From contig CM076194.1 in assembly GCA_038277395.1 (NCBI GenBank), forward strand, positions 178,722,636 to 178,786,635: DNA of 64,000 bases, read 5' to 3'. Origin of the DNA: Dryocosmus kuriphilus. Lineage: Eukaryota > Arthropoda > Insecta > Hymenoptera > Cynipidae. The notes under the pieces were generated by a model. It searched no databases. It was not told where the DNA came from and was given only the letters and a program-made list of their open reading frames with translations. Below, in pieces: positions 10,392-21,771 of this stretch (position 1 is the first letter of the stretch; each line of letters opens with the position of its first letter). A program made the position numbers and the translations under genes.

Positions 10392-10586
10392 ATGATTGAA
10401 TATTTAAACAATCAATTTCTTAACGAAATTGGAGAACACCCAATATGTCATATTACCTGCTCTTGGTGTCACATACTTTCAAATCAGATTAATCGCATTA
10501 TATTTATTGGTAAGGTTTGTTTGTCGGGTAAAGATCAAAAGAAAAAAGTGATAAGGAATTTATTAATAAAAATATCAAAGAGATGA
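10392..10586 (+). CDS. Small ORF conserved in both arms (64 aa), unknown
   Basis: 64-codon frame beginning MIEYLNNQFLNEIG, with a CHITCSWC cluster (His/Cys) and an FIGKV segment, ending ISKR. The inverse arm carries the same frame at 26126-26320, with the same start and stop and about seven amino-acid changes. Not a recognised family. Equal length in both arms may only reflect their shared origin, so coding status is uncertain. Confidence 0.3.
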   Translation: MIEYLNNQFLNEIGEHPICHITCSWCHILSNQINRIIFIGKVCLSGKDQKKKVIRNLLIKISKR

Positions 10587-10986
10587 TGGCAGACGCGTAT
10601 CACATATTTATAGAATGTATAAACACTCCATTTATAGATAAGAGCAAAGACCGTCCAACGTATGCCGTACGCTTTTCACTGATATCACCATAAAGCTTTA
10701 ATTCATATGCGATGAGTAATATGTTTTGTTAAATTACTCAGAAAAAAATCAAATGTCTAATACCTAAAGTAAAACGTAGCGCGTACTTTTGACGGCCTTT
10801 GCTTTTATCTATAAATGGATTCTAGGTATTAGACATTTTATTTTTTCAGAGTAATTTAACAAAACGTAAGTCTAACGTTTGTGTGATAATCTTTTTCATG
10901 GCAAGTGTGACACTAATATTGTAATATAATACACTGTGGACAAGCTAAGAGCGTTGAGTGCATAGTGTGGTGTATTAAATTATTCG

Positions 10987-10988
<2 letters not shown>

Positions 10989-11035
<47 letters not shown>
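10989..11035. repeat. (TA)n microsatellite
   Basis: About 22 TA units. The corresponding right-arm site (25730-25750) has only a short ATATATATGTATAT tract. Confidence 0.9.
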
Positions 11036-11037
<2 letters not shown>

Positions 11038-12825
11038 CATGGAACTTTAAAATAGATAGACTAAAGAAGATTCTAGCAAAGCGTTTTACAAGTATCTCAA
11101 GCACATTTTGAAAATTTGTAATGTTAGTAATATGATTTTTGGGAAAAAAGGTTTATGTCCATGATAAATAAAAAAATAATCAGAAGAGCAATTGCACAGT
11201 TCAAAATATGCAGAAATAATTTAAAGTCTTTCCTTTCATGGAAAACTACTCCCTTTTTTCAAGATAAACTCTTACAATATAATTTGATTAAATAATTGTT
11301 GAAAATCATCTTTTAGTCATCTTTTAGTAAAGATCAAAGGGAGAACACTAAGAAATTAATGAAGAGATGAAGCTAGATGAGTGAAGTACAGCTATGCAAT
11401 TTTTAAACAATTTATTTGCATATAAATTTTAAGCCAACCCAATGTTAGACTTACGTTTTTGTCCAATTCTTTGAAAATATGATGTCAGCTTCCTGCTAGA
11501 AAATACCTAAGGGAAATCCGCTAAGGTATTAATTAGCGAAAAAGCAAAAGAAATAAATGGAGATGAGTGATGAATTTAACCAACTCTTGGTATTACACTT
11601 TTCAAGAAAAACTGCTACAATATAATTTTATTAAATAATTGTTGAAGATCGTCTATTAGTAAAAATCAAAGGGACAACACTAAGGAATTAATAGAGAGAT
11701 GATGTTAGATCAGTGGAGCACAACTACGAAATGTTTAAACAATTTATTTGCTTATAAATTTTAAACACAATCAATGTTAGACTTAGGTTTTTTACAAATT
11801 CTTTGAAAATATAACGTCAGCTTCCTGTTACAAAATATTAAAGGAAATCCACAAAGGGATTAGTTAAGGAAAAAACAAAGAAATAACTAGAGATGAATGA
11901 TGCATACTTATGGAATATATAAACATTTAATTTGTTGATAAAATCAAGACCGATTAACATGAGTCTTACGTTTTACGAAATTCTTTAAAAATATTACAAC
12001 ATATTCCTCAAATGCTATAACATAGTTTTAAAATGTCTAAATAGTGTATTTACCAATAAAAATCGAAGAGTGCATCGATAAGGAATGGTTTACTCAAAAT
12101 CTTTGATCAATGAAAAGAGGTCGGTCTAATGCAAATATAAACGTATGATAACGTACATAAGAATGATGTAATTTGGAGGCGTGGAATCGAGTGTGAATTC
12201 TAGTAAAATAAATCTGAAGTTATAAACAGTCAAGCTGACTACAATATATACATACTATACTATACTATATGGTGCAGTGGATGAAAGAGTTATTAAATCT
12301 AAACATTTTAATCAGCCCTTTGGTTTCTAGTATGATGATGACTTGGTGTCAGTTGAGCAAGCTTGATTAAAGGACTCATAGTTACCATTTTAATTCCAAA
12401 CTCTACATTTATTGTATTGAAAGAATTCAACCTGTGCACCGGTCAACGTTTTTAATGATGCAGCTTCAATGAATGAAAGAGTTTATAATGGGAACTATTG
12501 CAGAAGATTTGTGTTTAAAGGAGTGCAGTACGCAGTGTGAAAAAATATGTTACAATATATAAGACAAAATTATGACAAAACTAGGGACAAATTTTGTCAT
12601 AAATATGTTGTTCTCAAAACCTGTTTATAAATATTTACTGAGGAGGAGGAGGACGTTATACTTAAAAAAAATACTCAAAATTGTGCGCTCAACGATTACA
12701 AGCCGTAGGCCATCAGTTAGTAACTCTAAAACTTATAATAACCAAAATGAGGGTGGGTGAAAGAAATTAGGAAGTACTTATATATACGTTTCAAAAATTA
12801 CATTTCTTAAACCAGTACTTATTAG

Positions 12826-13302
12826 GGGACATCCATTAATTAGGTGAGGCGTTTTTGGCAATTTTCCGACCCTCGCTTCCCCTCTGGTGAGATGTCGTGA
12901 GGTTTGGCTCAACCCCCTCCTCCAACCCCCAATCTCACGTGAGATTTTTTAAAATGTATGTTTCTAGTGTAAATGCGTTGGATTTATTCTAAACGAAAAA
13001 AAAAACAATAATTTGCTTAGTATTTTTATTTGACTAGTTGAGACTAGTATTTAAGCATTTAAGATTGCGGCAGTCGCAAAATCACAATAAATATTATTGT
13101 GTAAGATTTGGCCATATTGTAGTGAATAAACATATTTTCCCTGATTTAACCCATTTTTCTCTCAATTTTACTCTGTTTCTTGAGGGGAAAAAATTGCTTG
13201 CTATTCGCCGAGACCCCCCCTCGCCCCAAAGTAAGATTAGATGAGATTTGGCTCAACCTCCTCTCCCCCTTAAAGGCCTCACGTAATTAATGGACGCCCA
13301 CT
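12826..13302. mobile_element. 478-bp MITE inserted in the left arm
   Basis: Terminal inverted repeats GGGGACATCCATTAATTA and, at the other end, TAATTAATGGACGCCCA, continuing into GTGAGGC and its inverse. The right arm (about 20990-21020, AGTACTTGTTTAAG region) is continuous across this site, which proves insertion. No coding capacity. Superfamily not determined; the target duplication is short or degraded. Confidence 0.75.
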
Positions 13303-14741
13303 TACACATAAAAATCACCTCAAATTTATCTTATTAAAAGAACTGTACAATATTGAGTAATTGAAAGACTATTGCATACTTACTGTTATGCAGGATATAT
13401 TTTTTTAAGTTTCCATTTACTGCAAATACGTCTGTTGTCTAATTTGAAGCACAACCTTTTCAAAATCGTTTTTATATTTACTGTGGAGGATTTAGGTAAA
13501 TAAAATACTCAAAATATTGAATTCAGTTATTATTGCACACCTTAAACCTCTTGCATTTCATAATAATCAAAATGAGTTCGGGTAAAAGAAATGAAGATGT
13601 AGATATAAATTTTAAAAATTATATTTCATAATCATGTATTTATAATGTTTAAAAATCACTTAAAATTTAATTTATTAAAAGAACTATAATAGTATAGTGT
13701 GATAGAAAAACCTATTGCATACTTAGTACCACATTGGGTCTACTTGATTAGTTTTTATGAATTAGTGAGACAAAACTTGTAATCACATTAATTTAGTTAA
13801 TTCTACTGTTGGAAATAATAAACTAGCTTTTAAGCTATTAAAATCAGCTACTAAAAAATTACTTAATAATATCAGCCTCTCTTCTTTCATTAATAATTGA
13901 AATTATTTCATTTTTAAGCTGTCAAAATTAGCTACTAAAAACATTATTTAATAATACCAGCCTCTCTTATTTCATTAGTGATTCAAATTATTTCAGTGTA
14001 TTATTTCTGTTTCGATTTGCTTGAGCTTGTTAAAATAACTGCAATCGATCTACCAAATAAGTCAGCTACATAAACTTTATAATCCCCTGTAAGAAACATT
14101 GAAATAATCTTTAACAAAACAGAGTAATATACTAAAAAACCAATTCACTTAGCTGAAACACTGCAATAATAACATAATTAGTGAAGTATTGATGATATTA
14201 AAATTGCTATTATCAATGAAAAAAAAAACAACATATTTTTCTTCAGCTAACGTTGAACTCTAGCTAAAATGAATCTACTTCAAGGGATAAGAAGGCAAAC
14301 TAGATAAATAATGAATAGAGTGCACCACAATCAACCACGCTGCTTTTCTTGTATAGTTATAAGCACGTTTCTTTGTATTTTTTACTAGATGTGAGCCTTG
14401 TCTTCTAAATAGATTTGTAATATTGATTCCTGTAATAATTAGATTAAATGGTTTATTTTTTGCATACTGGTATAAGGATTTTTTTCAATGATATTAACAC
14501 TGAAATTAACCTCAATTAACTATTAAAATGTATGAGTTAGAGAAGGATGAGTATGAGGTGGAGGAGGAGGAGGGTAGAATCATTATGTGGTTGAAAAAGT
14601 AGTCGCTGAAAAATGTTGTATTTAATTATTACAGACCATAAATCATATGTTAGGAGCTTTCAAAGATGTGATGAGTCTCTCCTGCACTTAAAAACTAAAT
14701 TAATTCAAGTGAGTGATGTGAAGAAGAAATACCTACACTTA

Positions 14742-15687
14742 CGAGTTGTGTTCAGAAAGTAAGGGGACTTTTAATTTTTACGAAAAAATATTTATTTATT
14801 CATCAATTATTAGGTTTTACCCTTCAAAGTAACCCTCCTCAGTTGTAATACACTTGTGCCAACGCTTTTTCCAATCCTCGAAGCAATTCTGATAAGCACT
14901 TTTTGGCATAGCCTTGAGTTCTTCCAACGATGCATTCTTTATCTCCTCAATCGTTGCAAATCTCCGTCCTTTCATGTGTCTCTTCAGTTTTGGGAACAGG
15001 AAAAAGTCGCAGGGGCCAAATCCAGTGAATATGGTGGCTGAGGCATGATTGTGGTTTCGTTTCTGGCTAAAAAGTCACGCACAAGCAACGATGAGTGAGC
15101 AGGTGCATTGTCGTGATGCAAAAGCCATGAATTATTTTTCCACAATTCCGGACGCTTTTGTCCAATACATCGGAAAAAATTGCATGGTACGTGGCAACCG
15201 AGATGCCGACGTCTTCAGCAACTTCTCTAATAGTGATTCGACGATTCCCCAACACCATATTCTTCACTTCTTCAACGCTTTCTTCATTTATAGACGTGCT
15301 GGGGCGTCCAGAGCGAGATTCGTCATTGGTGTCTTCTCGGCCTTCTTTGAAGAGCTTTTACAGCTTATAAACATTTTTTTTGTTCAAAGTGGACTCACCG
15401 TATACCATTGCCAACATTTTAGGTGTTTTGAAGCACTTAATTCCATTTTTTACACAAACTTTGATGCAAGTTCTCTGATCCATTTTTTTCGACACCAGCA
15501 AATCGAAGATTACACCAAACACTTCTAACCTTTACGCCTCTTACAAACAAACTAAAAATTCTATACACTTGAAACTGTGCACATATGTTCTGGACAAGTG
15601 TACCAATATAAAATTTTTAAAAATTAAAGATCGAATGTGCGTAGCCCGCGAAATTTTAAAATTCACCTTACTTTTTGAACACATATG
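14742..15687 (-). mobile_element. Internally deleted mariner element, copy 1
   Basis: Left end CGAGTTGTGTTCAGAAAGTA after a TA; right end, inverted, similar (TGTGTTCAAAAAGTAAGG). On the minus strand an N-terminal mariner segment (MDQRTCIKVC, then the helix-turn-helix with RITIREVAEDVGIS and HAIFSDVLD) is joined almost directly to the C-terminal catalytic end (HHDNAPAHS, DLAPCDFFLFPKLK). The whole middle, including the first catalytic Asp, is missing, and stops are present. About 0.95 kb instead of ~1.3 kb. Non-autonomous. Confidence 0.8.
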
Positions 15688-15859
15688 TTTATATGTTTAT
15701 ATGTTGAAAATTAGATTTATGTAACTAATTGCATTACAGTCAATTCTTACATTATAACTACAGGAAATTATGAATCCAGTCATTCAAATGTTAATACAAC
15801 TATTAGGAATATTGAACTAACAGTTGCTAAAGTATTCACATCAATTAATAAAAATATTA

Positions 15860-16505
15860 TTATTCAAGAATACCAGCCTATCTTAATTCATTAATGATTG
15901 CCACTATTTCGAGCAACTTATTTCTACTTCCTGCTGATTTGGATTGTAAAAGTGAGCGCATTCGATCTACCAATCATTCGGACCTTTCCAGTATTCTAAA
16001 TTTTTTTTTGTGTTTCATATTCAGAGAAAGTGTCACTTTTAGCATCATCTTTATCATCATCGTTATCATTAATATCATCCTCATCCTCATCTTCGTTATT
16101 ACCATCATCACCAGCATCATTATTGGTTGTCATTGGTAGTGAATCATCATGTTGATCAAACTCTTCTCCTTCACCTTCATCTTCTGATTCTATTTTTCGC
16201 TTCATAACTTATGATTCCCGTTCAGGTTTAACCCTTTGAGTAATGTCCACAAGTTTGATTTCTTCCTGAATAGCTGGAATATCATCAGGTTTCTTCTGCT
16301 TTCGATAAATTGCGTTAATAATCTTGTTATGCTGTTTGTACCCATCTAGAATTGTCCTTATAGCTTCAGGTTTCTTTGTAATTTGGCGAAAGCCTCTCTC
16401 ATCATCATATACACGATCCTTTGCTATGCAAGAGTATTTCTTATGTGATTTCAAATGATCGAGTCTTGAATAAACTCTTGATCAATGCGGGGACGTGGAA
16501 GTCGT
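15860..16505 (-). pseudogene. Zinc-finger/acidic protein relic, core unit 1
   Basis: Minus-strand relative of 3167-3814. The start ATG is ACG, the first Cys pair is lost and a TGA follows. The middle (RVYDDERGFRQITKKPEAIRTI) and acidic region are readable. A further stop lies between them, and a run of A residues near 15998-16007 shifts the frame before the conserved C-terminal LVDRMRSLL/INELR block. Dead copy, but it shows which parts of the protein were once conserved. Confidence 0.65.
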
Positions 16506-17466
16506 TTTATCACTGTCACGCTACGAATGACAATTACAACTAGTGGTGAATTTTATATATTCTCCTCCTCCTCCTCCTCCTCCAACTCATACTCCTCCTA
16601 CTCATCACACCTTTGAAAGCACCAAACATATGATTTATGGTGTATAATAATCGAATTACACCATTTTTCAGTGACTACTTGTTTCAACCACGTAATGATT
16701 CTACCCTCCTCCTCCTCCTCATACTCCTCCTTCTCTTCCGCATACATTTTAATAGTTAATTGAGATTCATTTCAGTGTTAATATCACTGAAAAAATTCCT
16801 TATACCAGTATGCAAGAAATCAACCATTTCATCTAATTAGTGCAGGAAGATATTACAAATGTATTTGGAAGACAAGGCTCACATCTAGTAAAAAATACAA
16901 AGAAACGTGCTTATAACTATAAAAGAAAAGCAATTGATGTGGCGCACTCTATTCATTATTGATCTAGTTATCCCTTAAAGGAGATTAAAATTAATGAATC
17001 TACTTCAAGGGATAAGAAGGCAAACTAGATAAATAATGAATAGAGTGCACCACAATCAACCACGCTGCTTTTCTTGTATAGTTATAAGCACGTTTCTTTG
17101 TATTTTTTACTAGATGTGAGCCTTGTCTTCTAAATAGATTTGTAATATTGATTCCTGTAATAATTAGATTAAATGGTTTATTTTTTGCATACTGGTATAA
17201 GGATTTTTTTCAATGATATTAACACTGAAATTAACCTCAATTAACTATTAAAATGTATGAGTTAGAGAAGGATGAGTATGAGGTGGAGGAGGAGGAGGGT
17301 AGAATCATTATGTGGTTGAAAAAGTAGTCGCTGAAAAATGTTGTATTTAATTATTACAGACCATAAATCATATGTTAGGAGCTTTCAAAGATGTGATGAG
17401 TCTCTCCTGCACTTAAAAACTAAATTAATTCAAGTGAGTGATGTGAAGAAGAAATACCTACACTTA

Positions 17467-18396
17467 CGAGTTGTGTTCAGAAAGTAAGGGGACTTTTAAT
17501 TTTTTACGAAAAAATATTTATTTATTCATCAATTATTAGGTTTTACCCTTCAAAGTAACCCTCCTCAGTTGTAATACATGCCAACGCTTTTTCCAATCCT
17601 CGAAGCAATTCTGATAAGCAGCATAGCCTTGAGTTCTTCCAACGATGCATTCTTTATCTCCTCAATCGTTGCAATCTCCGTCCTTTCATGTGTCTCTTCA
17701 GTTTTGGGAACAGGAAAAAGTCGCAGGGGGCCAAATCCAGTGAATATGGTGGCTGAGGCATGATTGTGGTTTCGTTTCTGGCTAAAAAGTCACGCACAAG
17801 CAACGATGAGTGAGCAGGTGCATTGTCGTGATGAAAAAATGAATTATTTTTCCACAATTCCGGACGCTTTTGTCCAATACATCGGAAAAAATTGCATGGT
17901 ACGTGGCAACCGAGATGCCGACGTCTTCAGCAACTTCTCTAATAGTGATTCGACGATTCCCCAACACCATATTCTTCACTTCTTCAACGCTTTCTTCATT
18001 TATAGACGTGCTGGGGCGTCCAGAGCGAGATTCGTCATTGGTGTCTTCTCGGCCTTCTTTGAAGAGCTTTTACAGCTTATAAACATTTTTTTTTTGTTCA
18101 AAGTGGACTCACCGTATACCATTGCCAACATTTTAGGTGTTTTGAAGCACTTAATTCCATTTTTTACACAAATTGATGCAAGTTCTCTGAATTTTTTTCG
18201 ACACCAGCAAATCGAAGATTACACCAAACACTTCTAACCTTTACGCCTCTTACAAACAAACTAAAAATTCTATACACTTGAAACTGTGCACATATGTTCT
18301 GGACAAGTGTACCAATATAAAATTTTTAAAAATTAAAGATCGAATGTGCGTAGCCCGCGAAATTTTAAAATTCACCTTACTTTTTGAACACATATG
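17467..18396 (-). mobile_element. Internally deleted mariner element, copy 2
   Basis: Copy of the element at 14742 made by the tandem duplication, not an independent insertion: same internal deletion and same flanks. It has extra small deletions. The fragment encoding HHDNAPAHSSLLVRDFLARN and DLAPCDFFLFPKLK is readable at 17654-17857. Confidence 0.8.
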
Positions 18397-18568
18397 TTTA
18401 TATGTTTATATGTTGAAAATTAGATTTATGTAACTAATTGCATTACAGTCAATTCTTACATTATAACTACAGGAAATTATGAATCCAGTCATTCAAATGT
18501 TAATACAACTATTAGGAATATTGAACTAACAGTTGCTAAAGTATTCACATCAATTAATAAAAATATTA

Positions 18569-19196
18569 TTATTCAAGAATACCATGATTGCCACTATTTC
18601 GAGCAACTTATTTCTACTTCCTGCTGATTTGGATTGTAAAAGTGAGCGCATTCGATCTACCAATCATTCGGACCTTTCCAGTATTCTAAATTTTTTTTTG
18701 TGTTTCATATTCAGAGAAAGTGTCACTTTTAGCATCATCTTTATCATCATCGTTATCATTAATATCATCCTCATCCTCATCTTCGTTATTACCATCATCA
18801 CCAGCATCATTATTGGTTGTCATTGGTAGTGAATCATCATGTTGATCAAACTCTTCTCCTTCACCTTCATCTTCTGATTCTATTTTTCGCTTCATAACTT
18901 ATGATTCCCGTTCAGGTTTAACCCTTTGAGTAATGTCCACAAGTTTTGATTTCTTCCTGAATAGCTGGAATATCATCAGGTTTCTTCTGCTTTCGATAAA
19001 TTGCGTTAATAATCTTGTTATGCTGTTTGTACCCATCTAGAATTGTCCTTATAGCTTCAGGTTTCTTTGTAATTTGGCGAAAGCCTCTCTCATCATCATA
19101 TACACGATCCTTTGCTATGCAAGAGTATTTCTTATGTGATTTCAAATGATCGAGTCTTGAATAAACTCTTGATCAATGCGGGGACGTGGAAGTCGT
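18569..19196 (-). pseudogene. Zinc-finger/acidic protein relic, core unit 2
   Basis: Duplicate of 15860-16505 with the same start loss and stops, plus a one-base insertion near 18946 and a ~20-base deletion at 18582 that removes part of the C-terminal block. Shared lesions show the gene was already dead before the tandem duplication. Confidence 0.65.
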
Positions 19197-19847
19197 TTTA
19201 TCACTGTCACGCTACGAATGACAATTACAACTAGTGGTGAATTTATATATTCTCCTCCTCCTCCTCCTCCTCCAACTCATACTCCTCCTACTCATCACAC
19301 CTTTGAAAGCACCAAACATATGATTTATGGTGTATAATAATCGAATACACCATTTTTCAGTGACTACTTGTTTCAACCACGTAATGATTCTACCCTCCTC
19401 CTCCTCCTCATACTCCTCCTTCTCTTCCGCATACATTTTAATAGTTAATTGAGATTCATTTCAGTGTTAATATCACTGAAAAAATTCCTTATACCAGTAT
19501 GCAAGAAATCAACCATTTCATCTAATTAGTGCAGGAAGCAATATTACAAATGTATTTGGAAGACAAGGCTCACATCTAGTAAAAAATACAAAGAAACGTG
19601 CTTATAACTATAAAAGAAAAGCAGCGTGATTGATGTGGCGCACTCTATTCATTATTGATCTAGTTTGCCTTGTTATCCCTTAAAGGAGATTAATTTTAAC
19701 TATAGTTCAATGTTGGCTGAAGAAAAATATGTTTTTTTTCATTGAAAATAGCATAATTTTAATATCATCAATACTTCACTAAGCATGTTATTATTGCAGT
19801 GTTTCAGCTGAGTGAGTTGGTTTTTTAATATTGTATATTAGTTTATT

Positions 19848-20147
19848 CTCTCTCCCTTTTGTGGGTTTTGAGAGTCTTACAGAACAATTCCAAACAAATT
19901 TTACATTTTCCTTAGTCTCTCAAAATCGCTCAGTGACCCCTAAGCAATATGTCCCTCGACATGAAGCATCTTACCCGAAAGATCACTGGCCTCTTTATGA
20001 GGGGACCTACAGCTTCAGGTGGGTTCCGAACCACGAGAGCCTCGGTAGAAGTACATAGAAAATTCCATTGGTACCGGGCCCAGGAATAGAACCCCGGACC
20101 TCTTGCTTAGATGGCCAACGCGCTACCACCTGAGCCACCGAGGCTCT
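19848..20147 (-). mobile_element. tRNA-derived SINE with a LINE-like 3' tail
   Basis: On the minus strand the 5' part (20147-20070) has an A box (GTGGCTCAGGTGGTAGCGCG) and a B box (GGGTTCTATTCC) at tRNA spacing. The 3' end (about 19848-19890; on the plus strand TTTATTCTCTCTCCC ... TTGAGAGTCTTA) resembles the 3' end of the LINE copies at 54491 and 44966. It interrupts the right arm; TTTTTTA-rich flanks on both sides look like a degraded target duplication, and the left arm (about 14110-14130) shows the empty site. Confidence 0.75.
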
Positions 20148-21771
20148 TAATTGATTTTTTAGTATATTACTCTGTTGTCTTAAACATTATTTCAATGTTT
20201 CCTACAGGGGATTATAAAGTTTATGTAGCTGATTTATTTGGTAGATCGACTGCGGTTACTTTAACAATCTCAAGCAGATGGAAGCAGAAATAATGCATTG
20301 AAATAATTTCAATCATTAATGTAAGAAGAGAGGCTGGAATTATTAAAGAATGTTTTTAGTAGCTGATTTTCATACCTTAAAAATGAAATAATTTCAATTA
20401 TTAATGAAAGAAGAGAGGCTGATATTATTAAGTAATTTTTTAGTAGCTGATTTTAATAGCTTAAAAGCTAGTTTATTATTTCCAACAGTAGAATTAACTA
20501 AATTAATGTGATTACAAGTTTTGTCTCACTAATTCATAAAAACTAATCAAGTAGACCCAATGTGGTACTAAGTATGCAATAGGTTTTTCTATCACACTAT
20601 ACTATTATAGTTCTTTTAATAAATTAAATTTTAAGTGATTTTTAAACATTATAAATACATGATTATGAAATATAATTTTTAAAATTTATATCTACATCTT
20701 CATTTCTTTTACCCGAACTCATTTTGATTCTTATGAAATGCAAGAGGTCTAAGGTGTGCAATAATAATTGAATTCAATATTTTGAGTATTTTATTTACCT
20801 AAATCCTCCACAGTAAATATAAAAACGATTTTGAAAATGTTGTGCTTCAAATTAGACAACAGACGTATTTGCAGTAAATGGAAACTTTAAAAAATAGATC
20901 CTGCATAACAGTAAGTATGCAATAGTCTTTCAATTACTCAATATTGTAGAGTTCTTTTAATAAGATAAATTTGAGGTGATTTTTATGTGTAATGAGTACT
21001 TGTTTAAGATATGTAATTTTTGAAATGTGTGTATATATATGTGTACTTCCTAATTTCTTTCACCAACGCTCATTTTGTTTATTATAAGTTTTAGAGTTTC
21101 TAAATGATGGTCTAAGGCTTGTAATCGTTGAGCGCAAAATTTTGAGTATTTTATTTAATTAAAGCCTCCTCCTCATCCTCCTCCTTCACCCCTCTTCAAC
21201 AAATATAAAAACGATTTTGAATAGGCTATGCGTTAAATTAGATATCAGAATTATTTACAGTAAACGAAATTTAAAGTAGTAGACTCCGCATGGCACTAAG
21301 TATGAAATAGTTTCTTCTATTACTCGGTCTAAGGCTTGTAATCGTTAAGTGCAAAATTTTGAGTATTTTATTTAAGTATAATGCCCTTCTCCTTAGTGAA
21401 TATTTATAAACAGGTTTTAAGAAAAACGTATTTATAACACCATTTTTCTTTAGTTCTTTCATAATTTTTGCTTGTATATTGCAACATTTTTTTTCACACT
21501 GCGTACTGCACTTTTTTTAAACACACAAATCTTTTGCAATAGTTCCAACTATAAACTCTTTCATTCGTTGAAACTGCTTCATTAAAAATGTTGATCTGTG
21601 TACAGGTTGAGTTCTTTCAATACAATAAATGTAGAGTTTGGAATTAAAATGGGAAGTATGAGTCCTTTAATCAAGCTTGCTCAACGGACACCAAGTCATC
21701 ATCATACTAGAAATCAAAGTGCGGATTAAAATCTTTAGATTTAATAACTCTTTCATCCGCTGCACCATATA

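Larger units (their letters stand above)
9557..14700 (+). repeat. Left arm of the giant inverted repeat
   Basis: Inverse of 19210-27160 apart from insertions. It contains diverged tandem units of roughly 300-350 bp marked by GTCAGCTTCCTG at about 10301, 11484 and 11817, each followed by an AAATCCGCTAAGG-like block. It has a nested inner inverted pair (10713-10760 with 10825-10865). A 478-bp MITE (12826-13302) and a TA tract (10989-11035) are present here only or expanded here. Confidence 0.75.
14271..16995 (+). repeat. Core unit 1 of a 2.7-kb tandem duplication
   Basis: Begins GAATCTACTTCAAGGGATAA and repeats at 16996. The unit contains inner left arm, deleted mariner, spacer, zinc-finger pseudogene and inner right arm. 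Near-identity with unit 2 over long stretches shows the duplication is much younger than the arm divergence. Confidence 0.9.
16996..19690 (+). repeat. Core unit 2 of the 2.7-kb tandem duplication
   Basis: Same order as unit 1. It differs by small deletions, for example the loss of about 20 bases at 18582 (unit 1 has AGCCTATCTTAATTCATTAA there) and a few single-base changes within the mariner relic. The junction at about 16,985-16,996 joins an inner right-arm sequence (CCTTAAAGGAGATTAA) directly to the next left-arm start. Confidence 0.9.

Noticed and set aside
15049..15528. 159-codon plus-strand frame, repeated at 17764-18237
   Set aside because: Antisense of the deleted mariner transposase; its repetition is due to the tandem duplication.
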